21,844 nt of DNA from an uncultured Eubacteriales bacterium (GTDB taxonomy: Bacteria > Bacillota > Clostridia > Monoglobales > Monoglobaceae), in NCBI GenBank assembly GCA_900545865.1, contig URAN01000049.1, forward strand, positions 1-21,844, given 5' to 3'. Shown in pieces: positions 8,101 through 15,070 of this stretch. The first letter of the stretch is position 1, and the number at the start of each line of letters is the position of its first letter. Below the pieces are notes generated by a model. That model ran no database searches. It was not told the origin of the DNA and was given only the letters and a program-made list of their open reading frames with translations. The position numbers and the translations under genes are program-made.

Positions 8101-8301
8101 GGCGTCACAACGCCTCCTTTCCGTCGTCAACGCTCGCTTTGCTTGCTCGAATTTTATTACAATAAAATTCATCGCTTGCGGTGCGGCGTTTCCTCTTCCC
8201 AAAAAATTTCGGGTACAACCCTCATTTTTCGGGAACCCTGTTTTTTTGTCTACGTTACGTTTGGTTGTAATTCCGAATTCCGCATTCCGAATTCCGAATT
8301 A
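8101..8301 (-). repeat. Intergenic repeat insert: heptads plus A element, upstream of the hub gene
   Basis: The gap holds four TTCCGAA/TTCCGCA heptads in tandem (8271-8298), directly after the XkdP-like stop, then an A element (about 8123-8249). The A element has a perfect 10-bp AT hairpin (8149-8158 with 8161-8170, loop AC). It also has a second 12-bp stem (8196-8207 with 8224-8235; one G-U wobble if read as minus-strand RNA) enclosing an inner GGGT-ACA-ACCC hairpin. The element ends at the ribosome binding site of the hub. A similar element occurs at 11.9 kb; the second-stem core also recurs at 21.15 kb. Confidence 0.8.
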
Positions 8302-8967
8302 TTACAAAATCCCTTTATCTTTCAGAATCCTATACATTACGGTGATAATTCTCGCCATATCCTCGGTGAGGTCAAGGCTCTCGCCCGTGCCGTTTATGTA
8401 TCCTGCGTTTTGCAGGTCGGACAACGCTTGATTATAAAACGGTGCGCCGTCCTCAGGGGTGTTTATCACCCTGTCACCCGAAAGCGACTGTACCGCCGCT
8501 TGCAGGTCGTTGATTCTGCCGAGTAATTCCTCATACTGTGCCATTGTCAGTTCCTCGCTTTCCGTATTGATGAGCGGCATCTCTTTAAACGCAATACTGT
8601 AATCGATGTCGCCCGTTGAGTTTATTTTATAGTCAAATTGACTTATCTTGCACGCCATATTAATCGGCGTTCCCGATATGATGAGCCGAACGGGAAGTTT
8701 ACGCTTGACCCACATATCAATCTTGTATCCGTATTGCCATACATCGTCAAGCCGTTCTCCGTTTATAAACGGATAATCTTTGGACGGAAAAAAGCTCTCC
8801 CACGCTATGGATTTAAGCCCCGGTACGTCAATAAACGATAATTCCGCACCTGTGACCGTTTCGAACGTATCATCGCCCTGCGGTTTTGTGACCGAAAATT
8901 CGGGCGGAACAATCGGAATTTCCAAAACCTCATCGCGGTTGTTGACCGACAGAAAAATGCATATCAC
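8302..8967 (-). CDS. xkdP: XkdP-like tail protein with SLH-like C-terminus instead of LysM (221 aa)
   Basis: The start is GTG at 8967 (GTG ATA TGC), with AAAGGAGGCGTTGTGAC immediately upstream. Residues 1-150 follow the XkdP pattern: EIPIVPPEFSV, a strand-rich core with GLKSIAWESFFPSKDYPF, then KRKLPVRLIISGTPINM and GDIDYSIAFKEM. In PBSX XkdP this N-terminal domain is followed by a LysM peptidoglycan-binding domain. Here residues ~155-175 form a short coiled coil (YEELLGRINDLQAAVQSL). The final ~50 residues (FYNQALSDLQNAGYINGTGE then LTEDMARIITVMYRIL) resemble the short helical cell-wall-binding tails of some clostridial phage lysins and SLH repeats. It lies between tape measure and hub, the XkdP position, and is probably a hub/spike-adjacent chaperone or structural protein. 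Confidence 0.8.
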   Translation of the reverse strand: MICIFLSVNNRDEVLEIPIVPPEFSVTKPQGDDTFETVTGAELSFIDVPGLKSIAWESFFPSKDYPFINGERLDDVWQYGYKIDMWVKRKLPVRLIISGTPINMACKISQFDYKINSTGDIDYSIAFKEMPLINTESEELTMAQYEELLGRINDLQAAVQSLSGDRVINTPEDGAPFYNQALSDLQNAGYINGTGESLDLTEDMARIITVMYRILKDKGIL

Positions 8968-9160
8968 GTCACAACGCCTCCTTTCTTCTTCGTGCTCCTA
9001 ATCGTCGCACTTCGCTTTTACGGAGGCGTTGTTCCTTTTCCCAAAAAACGCACTTCGTTGGCGTTTTTCGGGAGCCCTGCGCTCCGCATTAATTTATACC
9101 CTTGCGGCTCGGCGGTTATGTTTGTAAAGCTCGTTCGGGGTTGGTGGAGCGATGCGCTCC
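8968..9160 (-). repeat. Intergenic insert with A-type hairpin variant, upstream of XkdP-like gene
   Basis: The gap carries a divergent A-type stem (9040-9051 with 9061-9072, 12 bp with one wobble) in which the inner bases are CGC/GCG instead of the T/A seen in other copies, so pairing is kept. It also contains a perfect 10-bp inverted repeat (8972-8981 with 9022-9031) whose 3' arm in the mRNA is the Shine-Dalgarno GGAGGCGTTG of the XkdP-like gene. The stretch 9100-9160 shows nothing I can identify beyond a short GGAGCGATGCGCTCC palindrome near 9149. Confidence 0.7.
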
Positions 9161-11242
9161 CTACATATTATCCAATATTTCTTTTACTTGTCTTACAAAC
9201 CTTGCCGCCGCAGAACCATCGTCCGCGTTTACGGTTACATAGAATGTGTTTGTGTATGTATTGCCGCCACTTGTTGCGCCTGCCGGCAGAGGTGTTACTT
9301 GTGCGCCCCTCGGCAAAGATAACATCTCGGGTCCGCGCTCACCGACAATTACGTCACCGCCGCGGCGTATGATTCCGCCTTTGGCAAGCATAGGTAAGCT
9401 GATTTCCGTCAGCCTGCTTATATTCACACCCGGTATGGTGTTGATTTTGTCTATTGCCCAGTTTATACCGCGAATAAAGTTGTTAATCAAACCGCCCGCA
9501 AACTTTATAACGGCATTGATGACCGATTTAAACGCGCCCGAAATACCGTCGGCAATGGTTACCCCTATGCTTGTGAACATATTTTTGATAGTATCCCAAA
9601 TACCTTGAAAGAAACCGACAGTATTTGAGAATACGCTTTTTATCGTTTCCCAAGCGGCAGAAAATGTGTCCCCGAACCAGTTGACAGTGGTTGCGAATAC
9701 ATTCTTTATACCTTCCCAAACGCCCGAGAAAAATCCGCCCCACGTGCCGACAATGCCTTTTACTGCATCAGATGCGCCCTGCCAGTCGCCCGTAAATACG
9801 GCTTTTACAACCGAGAAAATACCCTTGATGGTCTCCCATACGGCTTTAAAGAAATTTCCCACGCTGCTCCAACAAAACTTAATTGTTTCCCATGCGGATT
9901 TAAACGCACCGACAACGAATGTTACGGCAAGATTAAGCCCTGCTCTGATGTTTTTCCAAAGCATAGTGACATAAGGTATAATTATGCCCCAAACAATTTT
10001 ACATTGCTTTCCGGTAAACGTTACCATTTTTGCGACAAAATCAAATACCTTAGTCAGAACGGGAATCATATCGCCGATAACAGCCACGATTTCGGGAATA
10101 ATAAAATCCTTTATAAAATTCAATATCGGCTGTATGGCATTCCACGCCGATTTAAAAACATTACCGACAGAGTTTATAAGTTCACCGGTCTTTGAAAAGT
10201 TTTTTTCGTTCTTGGCGAATGCGTCTTTGATACTTGAAAAAACCCCCGATACAAACTTCCATACCGCGGATACGGCAGGAATAATTTTTGTGCTTATTGT
10301 ATCTTTAATTATCGGAGCAATCTTGCCAAAAACGGATTTTATACCACTGATTGCGCTTTGAATGTACGGTGATAACTTGTCAGTGATTTTTTCTATCGCA
10401 GATTGCACTATCGGAAGCTTATCGGCAATAAATCCGGTCACCTCTGCAACAACGGGTAAAAGCTTGTTGCCGACCATTGTCTTTATTCCGCCTATGGAAT
10501 TTTTTATCCGGACAAGTTTACCTTCTTTGGTGTTTGCCATTTGGGTGGCTAAATCACCGAAGTTTTGGGTAAGAACCTCAACAAGTGCGGCGGTTTTTTG
10601 TGCGTCAGTACCGTTCTTTATTATCTTTGCCTGTGTGTCGGATAAAACAACACCGGCACGGGTGAGTGCGCCCGTCTGACCCGAATATGCCTTACCAAGC
10701 ATATTCGCCGCCTGTATCATCTGGTCGCCCGATACTCTTACGCCATATTGAGCAACAGCAAGATTGTTAAGCGACGGCATTAATTTTTTGACCGATTCGG
10801 CTGACATTTTAAAGGACGCGAGCTGTGAGGCACCCATTTTTTGAGCCGTGCCGCCAATGCTCGTCTGTTTGGAAAGCTCCTTACAATACGCCGCAACGCC
10901 GTCTTTGGCTTCCTGTGTTATTCCGGGTATCTGCTGCATTATTGTATTAAGTCTGACGTTTGCCTGTTCGGCGTTTTTTGCCTTTTCCATGCACTCTTGC
11001 GCCACGGAAGTAACCTTTTTGATACTTACATAAGCGGCGGCAACACCGACAACCTTTTTCGCCAACGATGTAAGTCCCTTACCTGTTGAATCGAGGACAG
11101 CGGCGTGTTTTTTCATGCTCGATGAGTTTTTATCGAAATTTTTCTTTAAACTGTTAAGCCCCGAGGAAGCTCTTTTGACATTGGTAAAAAAGTTACCCTC
11201 GGACAATACAAGTGTGGCTTTGATTTGCCTGTTTTTAGCCAC
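9161..11242 (-). CDS. Tape measure protein (693 aa)
   Basis: The start is GTG at 11242 with AAAGGAG nine to ten bases upstream. This is the longest tail-shaft gene, placed after the tail chaperones as expected. Residues 1-50 begin MAKNRQIKATLVLSEGNFFT, residues ~55-260 are helical and alanine/lysine rich, and residues 250-450 carry hydrophobic segments likely involved in DNA injection. Residues ~447-556 hold about five degenerate repeats built on AWETIK/VWEGIK/IWDTIK, a common tape-measure pattern. Near the C-terminus is LAKGGIIRRGGDVIVGERGP, the widely conserved glycine/proline motif of Firmicutes tape measures, then a beta-rich tail. The protein sets tail length: at the usual ~1.5 A per residue a tail of roughly 100 nm is expected (inference). 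Confidence 0.93.
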   Translation of the reverse strand: MAKNRQIKATLVLSEGNFFTNVKRASSGLNSLKKNFDKNSSSMKKHAAVLDSTGKGLTSLAKKVVGVAAAYVSIKKVTSVAQECMEKAKNAEQANVRLNTIMQQIPGITQEAKDGVAAYCKELSKQTSIGGTAQKMGASQLASFKMSAESVKKLMPSLNNLAVAQYGVRVSGDQMIQAANMLGKAYSGQTGALTRAGVVLSDTQAKIIKNGTDAQKTAALVEVLTQNFGDLATQMANTKEGKLVRIKNSIGGIKTMVGNKLLPVVAEVTGFIADKLPIVQSAIEKITDKLSPYIQSAISGIKSVFGKIAPIIKDTISTKIIPAVSAVWKFVSGVFSSIKDAFAKNEKNFSKTGELINSVGNVFKSAWNAIQPILNFIKDFIIPEIVAVIGDMIPVLTKVFDFVAKMVTFTGKQCKIVWGIIIPYVTMLWKNIRAGLNLAVTFVVGAFKSAWETIKFCWSSVGNFFKAVWETIKGIFSVVKAVFTGDWQGASDAVKGIVGTWGGFFSGVWEGIKNVFATTVNWFGDTFSAAWETIKSVFSNTVGFFQGIWDTIKNMFTSIGVTIADGISGAFKSVINAVIKFAGGLINNFIRGINWAIDKINTIPGVNISRLTEISLPMLAKGGIIRRGGDVIVGERGPEMLSLPRGAQVTPLPAGATSGGNTYTNTFYVTVNADDGSAAARFVRQVKEILDNM

Positions 11243-11317
11243 GTCGCAATGTCTCCTTTCCGTATAATGTTCATCAAATTATGTGGATATTCGTTTAATT
11301 CCGAATTCCGCATTAAA
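11243..11317 (-). repeat. Short repeat remnant: two heptads plus B-element tail
   Basis: Between the GT reading-frame stop and the tape measure start lies TTCCGAA TTCCGCA (11299-11312), followed on the minus strand by a segment matching the outer flank of the B element seen at 12.1 and 17.7 kb (shared text like TTCATCAAATTATG then GGATAT). The B hairpin itself is absent, so this looks like a truncated copy or a solo end. Confidence 0.65.
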
Positions 11318-11862
11318 TTATTGTTTCGTTGCGTTTTTGATTTCGTCTGCGGTGACGCACATTGACGCAATATAAAATTCTCTCTCGAGCGGAGAGAGCG
11401 AGAGAATATGCTCCGGCGTAATACCGCGCTCTAAATAATAGTGGAGCATATACGCTTCTCTGTCCGCTGTGATTAGTTTTTTAGCTTGTCCGTGACAGTC
11501 ACGCTGTCATCGTCGTATCCCGCCATTTTCATAAGGTGAGCCGCAATCATCTGTACCTCGCCCGGTTTGAATATACCAAGCACCGTATCACGCGGCTCGC
11601 CGCATTGTAACTCCGCCGATTTAAGACTCGGTTCAACACAACATTGATACACGATGTATGCGTTACCGTATTCTTCGCTGTCCTCTGCCATTTTGCGCGC
11701 GTCCGTCAGTTGTGCCGAGGTCGGCTCGGCAACGGTAATACATCCGTCAAGCGACTTTATGTATAAATCGTCTGTCTGCGGCGATTTTAGGTCGCGTTCT
11801 CTTTGTTCCTTGCGTGCGATAAAATCGCTGAGCGTTAGTTTTTTAATAGATTCTTTTGACAT
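11318..11862 (-). CDS. Tail assembly chaperone GT fusion made by -1 frameshift (181 aa)
   Basis: The upstream frame ends with codons CTA AAA AAC TAA. The run A AAA AAC (11476-11482) is a canonical -1 slippery heptamer in the correct phase. After a one-base slip, reading continues CTA ATC ACA GCG GAC and stays open for 52 codons to the TAA at 11318, adding LITADREAYMLHYYLERGIT then a segment ending ADEIKNATKQ. This reproduces the lambda G/GT arrangement that most long-tailed phages use for the two tail chaperones. The extension has no start codon or ribosome binding site of its own. Coordinates cover the joined product; the shorter G form is listed separately. Confidence 0.82.
11406..11451 (-). 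promoter_or_regulatory. Predicted hairpin downstream of the frameshift site
   Basis: A perfect 9-bp inverted repeat ATATGCTCC / GGAGCATAT (11406-11414 with 11443-11451) begins 24 bases downstream of the slippery heptamer on the mRNA. Spacing is longer than the usual 5-9 bases, so its role as a frameshift stimulator is uncertain. A second stem (ATTCTCTC/GAGAGAAT) lies further downstream. Confidence 0.4.
11473..11862 (-). CDS. xkdN: XkdN-like tail assembly chaperone, G form (129 aa)
   Basis: The start is ATG at 11862 with AAAGGAAAATTTAAA upstream. The protein begins MSKESIKKLTLSDFIARKEQ and contains LIKSLD-like, ADARKMAEDSEE-like and VEPSLKSAELQC segments typical of the XkdN family of short tail chaperones, which sit between tube and tape measure. 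It is acidic and helical, as expected for a protein that coats the tape measure during tail assembly. The stop TAA lies immediately after the slippery heptamer, so most ribosomes make this form and a minority read on into the GT product. Confidence 0.85.
   Translation of the reverse strand: MSKESIKKLTLSDFIARKEQRERDLKSPQTDDLYIKSLDGCITVAEPTSAQLTDARKMAEDSEEYGNAYIVYQCCVEPSLKSAELQCGEPRDTVLGIFKPGEVQMIAAHLMKMAGYDDDSVTVTDKLKN
11476..11482 (-). other. Programmed -1 ribosomal slippery site A AAA AAC
   Basis: On the coding (minus) strand the zero-frame codons are CTA AAA AAC TAA, so the heptamer A AAA AAC is in the exact X XXY YYZ phase, three bases before the zero-frame stop. The -1 frame is open from here to 11318. 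Sequence, phase and gene context all agree. Confidence 0.85.
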
Positions 11863-12166
11863 TTTAAATTTTCCTTTCTGTCGTCAACGCACGCTGTGCT
11901 TGCTCGAATTTTATCACGATAAAATTCATCGCCTGCGGCGCGGCGTTTCCTCTTCCCAAAAAATTTCGGGTATAACCCTCATTTTTCGGGAGCCCTGTTT
12001 TTTTGTATATATCCCGTTCGGTTGTAGGGGGCGGCTCTCGTCTGCCGACTCGGTCAATCGCAAAACGATTGCCACCGGTAATCTGCGACCTCGACCGCCC
12101 GTGAGATGTCCATCAAATTACGCGGTTATACGTTTAATTCCGAATTCCGCATTCCGCATTATATTC
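11863..12166 (-). repeat. 304-bp intergenic mosaic: heptads, B element and A element
   Basis: Reading in the direction of transcription, the gap holds three heptads TTCCGAA/TTCCGCA (12138-12158), then a B element (about 12024-12130), then an A element (about 11881-12007), then the ribosome binding site of the chaperone gene. The B element has an outer stem GGGCGG/CCGCCC (12029-12034 with 12095-12100) and an inner stem CAATCG/CGATTG (12055-12060 with 12066-12071, loop CAAAA). The A element has a 10-bp AT hairpin (11906-11915 with 11918-11927) and an 11-bp stem (11954-11964 with 11981-11991). No credible coding frame is present. This is the most complete copy of the composite. Confidence 0.8.
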
Positions 12167-12604
12167 CTATCTCACTGCCACGCTGTCGAGATAATCAAAC
12201 GATGTGAAACCTCCCGAAAATTCGTCCTCGGCGGTCTTTCCGTTCTCAAAGTTCATAAGCGTTAAATCGTTAAACCAGCAGTTATGCAGAGCGACACGTT
12301 CAGCGCCGTATGCGTCCGGGTCATCAAGCTTATATATCATTTCAGAACGTGGGTCTTTGCCCTTTGAAAATGCCTCGGCAAGTTTTTTCGCTCTTGAAAA
12401 TACTTTCTTTACTTTCAGCGAAAACTCGCCGCCGACTCCCATAAGTTTGCTGTCTTTCCACATATCCCCGGCAAAGGTCACGTCCTCTCTGTCGGGTTTG
12501 AGAGTCGCCTCTGCCGATGAAACTTCAAACACAACTTCGTTATCCCAATACACGTATCCGTGAGTACCGCTCATTACGCGCGGTGCAGTAGGTTTTGTTG
12601 CCAT
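12167..12604 (-). CDS. xkdM: Tail tube protein, XkdM-like (145 aa)
   Basis: The start is ATG at 12604 with AGAGAGGATTGATTTATT upstream. The sequence MATKPTAPRVMSGTHGYVYW then DNEVVFEVSSAEATLKPDRE and VTFAGDMWKDSKLMGVGGEF matches the XkdM core-tail family, and the C-terminal FDYLDSVAV block is also typical. Length (145) is normal. It follows the sheath gene by 17 bases. It polymerises into the inner tube of the contractile tail. Confidence 0.92.
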   Translation of the reverse strand: MATKPTAPRVMSGTHGYVYWDNEVVFEVSSAEATLKPDREDVTFAGDMWKDSKLMGVGGEFSLKVKKVFSRAKKLAEAFSKGKDPRSEMIYKLDDPDAYGAERVALHNCWFNDLTLMNFENGKTAEDEFSGGFTSFDYLDSVAVR

Positions 12605-12621
12605 AATAAATCAATCCTCTC

Positions 12622-13674
12622 TTAAATATAAATTGTGAAATGCAAGTCCTCGATTGCGTCCTGCATCTTTACATTGCATCCGACATATACACGGCTGCCG
12701 GTGTTTGCTTTTTTAATATCGTCATCGCTGTACTCGGCATATGACGGGTCTATACCCTCTAAATACGCCCTCTGTGAATCAATATCAATATACGCGGTAT
12801 TGTCGAACTCATCATACAATACGCCGTCACGTTCAAGCCCCGACAGATAAACGTTTACCGCATTGACAAACAATAGTTTGTTGTCATAGCTGTTGCCCTC
12901 GCCGATATAGTTTTCTTCAAAACTCTTGCGGATGTCGTCACACATAAGGTCAAGACCGTCCATAATCTTAATCTTTTTCATATCGGCGGTTTTGTTTGTG
13001 CCGATTGTTTTAAGCGAGTTTACCGCGCGGCCGAGCTTGATATGTTCGCCGTCGTTTATAAGTATCAGCTTTCCGTTCTCAACATCCGTGTCGGGGTCTG
13101 TACTCTCGGTTATGCCCGACACCTCGGACAAAACGGTGTATGTCGCGCTGTTGTCTAAGTCTGTGCCGGCAAGTATCCCGGCAATACGGCAACAATATTC
13201 TTCGGTTGAATATGTCTTTTTGCCGACAAGAATATCATCCGTGGCAAAGTTCACAATTCCCTCGTTATCCGCCGCCGTGTTCGGTAAAACCGCCTTGAAC
13301 GTTTTTCCCGATGCGCGGTTGTTCTTTATCCACGTTGCGAGTTCGGTTATTTCGTCCGATGTCGCACCGGGAACGGCAATATAATTCCACTTCTTTGTTT
13401 TAAGCCGTGCCAACGCCTCGGTTAAGTCGCCGTTTGTTGCGCTTATCCTCTCGACAATTACCCTTGCCGGCGAACCGTCAAAAGTTTTTTGAATATAGTC
13501 GAGGTTTGCTGTTGTCCAGTGACTTTTTGCCACCGAGGTCATTTTTGCATACACAAACGTGTCCGTCTGTGATGTGTCGTCTTTTAATACGAGCGCAACC
13601 ACACCACGCCCCGAACGTGATATTGCGGTTGTCGCCGCCGCCTTAATTTGTATTAATAATTCAGGCATTCCCAT
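12622..13674 (-). CDS. xkdK: Contractile tail sheath protein, XkdK-like (350 aa)
   Basis: The start is ATG at 13674 with AAAGGATGA upstream. The protein has the sheath features GMPELLIQIKAAATTAISRS at the N-terminus (handshake strand region), GRGVVALVLKDDT, a central WNYIAVPGATSDEITELATW block, VLPNTAADNEGIVNF, and GVLYDEFDNTAYIDIDSQRA plus KMQDAIEDLHFTIYI at the C-terminus. At 350 residues it is on the short side, since many sheath proteins run to 400-500 residues; the variable surface domain is probably small or absent. Its presence shows the phage is a myovirus-like particle. Confidence 0.93.
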   Translation of the reverse strand: MGMPELLIQIKAAATTAISRSGRGVVALVLKDDTSQTDTFVYAKMTSVAKSHWTTANLDYIQKTFDGSPARVIVERISATNGDLTEALARLKTKKWNYIAVPGATSDEITELATWIKNNRASGKTFKAVLPNTAADNEGIVNFATDDILVGKKTYSTEEYCCRIAGILAGTDLDNSATYTVLSEVSGITESTDPDTDVENGKLILINDGEHIKLGRAVNSLKTIGTNKTADMKKIKIMDGLDLMCDDIRKSFEENYIGEGNSYDNKLLFVNAVNVYLSGLERDGVLYDEFDNTAYIDIDSQRAYLEGIDPSYAEYSDDDIKKANTGSRVYVGCNVKMQDAIEDLHFTIYI

Positions 13675-13808
13675 AAAAAATCATCCTTTCAAAATTATTT
13701 GTTGTTGTAAATCAAAATAATCACAATTTGCGCCGTTTGTTCGCATTTTCGGGACGGCGTCCCCGACCGCCCGGTCAAATCGCACAACGGGGTCGGATAT
13801 AATTGTTT
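13675..13808 (-). repeat. Intergenic spacer with B-like repeat fragment
   Basis: This 134-base gap contains the CCGTTTGTTCG leader seen before other inserts (about 13733), a tight GGGACG-GC-GTCCC hairpin (13751-13763), and a fragment GGTCAAATCGCA shared with the B elements, followed by CAACGGGGTCGG also found at 16.8 kb. It looks like a decayed or deleted B-type copy. An AT-rich inverted repeat (ATTATTT/AAATAAT) lies near 13695-13720. Confidence 0.55.
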
Positions 13809-14231
13809 TTAAATTTTCAATTCCAAATCTGCAATCTCGCCGTCCGATTCATCGCCCGTATCGTATAACTGTTCGACCGTATAATCTGCCGCCGCGGTCA
13901 AAACCGTATCGGCACGGTTGAATTTTACATTGAATGTTTCCACGCACCGCCCGTCAATATCGAGCGGAGTGTACAGAACGGCGTGTTTGATAATCTTTGC
14001 GGCGCGGAGCAGCTCCTCGTTGGTTTCTGTTTTCGGATAGTACGCTATATTTACCGAAAACGTGTCCTCAACGATAAAGTGCGCCGTGCGTTCACTCTCG
14101 GACGGAAAGACCTCAACACAACAAAACGGCTTTTTCGCGCCGTCCTGTACTTCGAGGGCAACCACCGAAAAGCCGTTTTTGCGTAAAAGTCCGCCGACCG
14201 CTCTTTGAATATCGTCACAATCTATCATCAT
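13809..14231 (-). CDS. Tail terminator-like protein, DUF6838 type (140 aa)
   Basis: The start is ATG at 14231 (a second ATG follows immediately) with AAAGGATGTGCA upstream. The protein has an opening helix (DCDDIQRAVGGLLRKNGFSV), strands with KKPFCCVEVFPSE, then FIVEDTFSVNIAYYP and ELLRAAKIIKHAVLYTPLDI followed by YTVEQLY near the C-terminus. Its position between the gp10-like gene and the sheath and its alpha/beta pattern match the small tail-terminator-like proteins (DUF6838) of PBSX-type phages. Assignment rests mainly on position, so confidence is moderate. It overlaps the gp10-like gene by 4 bases. Confidence 0.7.
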   Translation of the reverse strand: MMIDCDDIQRAVGGLLRKNGFSVVALEVQDGAKKPFCCVEVFPSESERTAHFIVEDTFSVNIAYYPKTETNEELLRAAKIIKHAVLYTPLDIDGRCVETFNVKFNRADTVLTAAADYTVEQLYDTGDESDGEIADLELKI

Positions 14232-14638
14232 TGCACATCCTTTGTAATCTCATCGAGAATTTTTTCCGCATCTTTGAGAACACGGTCGTTTACTTCGTCC
14301 ATAGTCTTTTTAAGAACCTTTCTGCCCTCAACGCGCCCGATTTCGCGGCCGCGCACTATAAGACGGTGTCCGTCCTCATATAAATGTCCGTGCGGTGCAT
14401 TATTATATACCATACCGACAACATATTTGCCGTTTTGGTATTCTTTCGGCTTTTTCTCTTTCCACGCCTTGCGCAAATTTCCCGTAACTTTTACCGTTTG
14501 CTGTTTTGCGCGTTTTTTCGCCTGTCGGGTACTTGTTGCAAGCATAGCGGTAGCTTTACTTTCGAACTTTGATTCCATTTTATCAAACGTTTTTATAAGC
14601 TCATCTATGCCGAGTACGTCACTGCTCTTCCTTGCCAT
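14228..14638 (-). CDS. HK97 gp10-like head-tail protein (136 aa)
   Basis: I chose the ATG at 14638 (MARKSSDVLGIDELIKTFDK) because GGAGGT lies 8-9 bases upstream; the longer frame to 14662 lacks a ribosome binding site. The protein is basic and helical at the N-terminus (ATSTRQAKKRAKQQTVKVTG) followed by NLRKAWKEKKPKEYQNGKYV and VGMVYNNAPHGHLYEDGHRL, the signature of HK97 gp10-like proteins (the N-x-A-x-H-x-x-x-x-E-x-G-H pattern is clearly visible). These proteins act in tail completion or head-tail joining. It overlaps its neighbours at both ends by 20 and 4 bases. Confidence 0.87.
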   Translation of the reverse strand: MARKSSDVLGIDELIKTFDKMESKFESKATAMLATSTRQAKKRAKQQTVKVTGNLRKAWKEKKPKEYQNGKYVVGMVYNNAPHGHLYEDGHRLIVRGREIGRVEGRKVLKKTMDEVNDRVLKDAEKILDEITKDVQ

Positions 14639-15068
14639 AGTTATCGACCTCCGAACATACAAGTTTTATCTCACGATTTCGTGAGCCGAGATTCAAAACT
14701 GAAATAATCTCAAACAGCCGATTTTTATACAACACTTTAAAATCACTGCGTATATTCGCCGCATATCTTATTTTAATGCTGTACGTCGTTTCCGCACGCA
14801 ATTTTTGACTTTCTTCATATTCTCGGCCGTTGAGCGGAGTAACCTGTGCCCATATCGCATATTGCTGTACGGCGTTTTCGTCTGCCGTGCCGAGATATTG
14901 CGGCTGTGCCGCTCCCTCGGTTACGGTGAGCAAGGGCAGCTTACGAGGATTGTCCTCGGAATACGGACGAAACGGCGCCCACGCAGGCACCGTTTCGCCG
15001 AAATCGTTAATATACGAATATCCGGGGGACAAAATTACTATCCTGTCACGCATATCACCGAATTTCAT
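14619..15068 (-). CDS. Head-tail joining/adaptor protein (149 aa)
   Basis: The protein starts MKFGDMRDRIVILSPGYSYI followed by NDFGETVPAWAPF, the characteristic opening of the phage head-tail adaptor family (PF05521, SPP1 gp16-like), with later blocks YAIWAQVTPLNGREYEESQK, LRAETTYSIKIRYAANIRSD and LYKNRLFEIISVLNLGSRNR. The start ATG at 15068 lies 2 bases after the capsid stop, with the ribosome binding site in the capsid's last codons. Usually a gp6-like connector gene lies between capsid and adaptor; none is present here. Confidence 0.88.
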   Translation of the reverse strand: MKFGDMRDRIVILSPGYSYINDFGETVPAWAPFRPYSEDNPRKLPLLTVTEGAAQPQYLGTADENAVQQYAIWAQVTPLNGREYEESQKLRAETTYSIKIRYAANIRSDFKVLYKNRLFEIISVLNLGSRNREIKLVCSEVDNYGKEEQ

Positions 15069-15070
15069 AA

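Noticed and set aside
8101..8202. N-terminal extension of the hub gene to 8202
   Set aside because: It reads through an A-type repeat and lacks a ribosome binding site; AGGAGG before GTG 8100 is better.
8271..8298. Heptads as a CRISPR array
   Set aside because: Units are 7 bases with no spacers and no cas genes nearby.
11146..11370. 74-residue minus-strand frame between tail chaperone and tape measure
   Set aside because: It overlaps both the GT frame and the tape measure start in another frame, and consists partly of repeat sequence.
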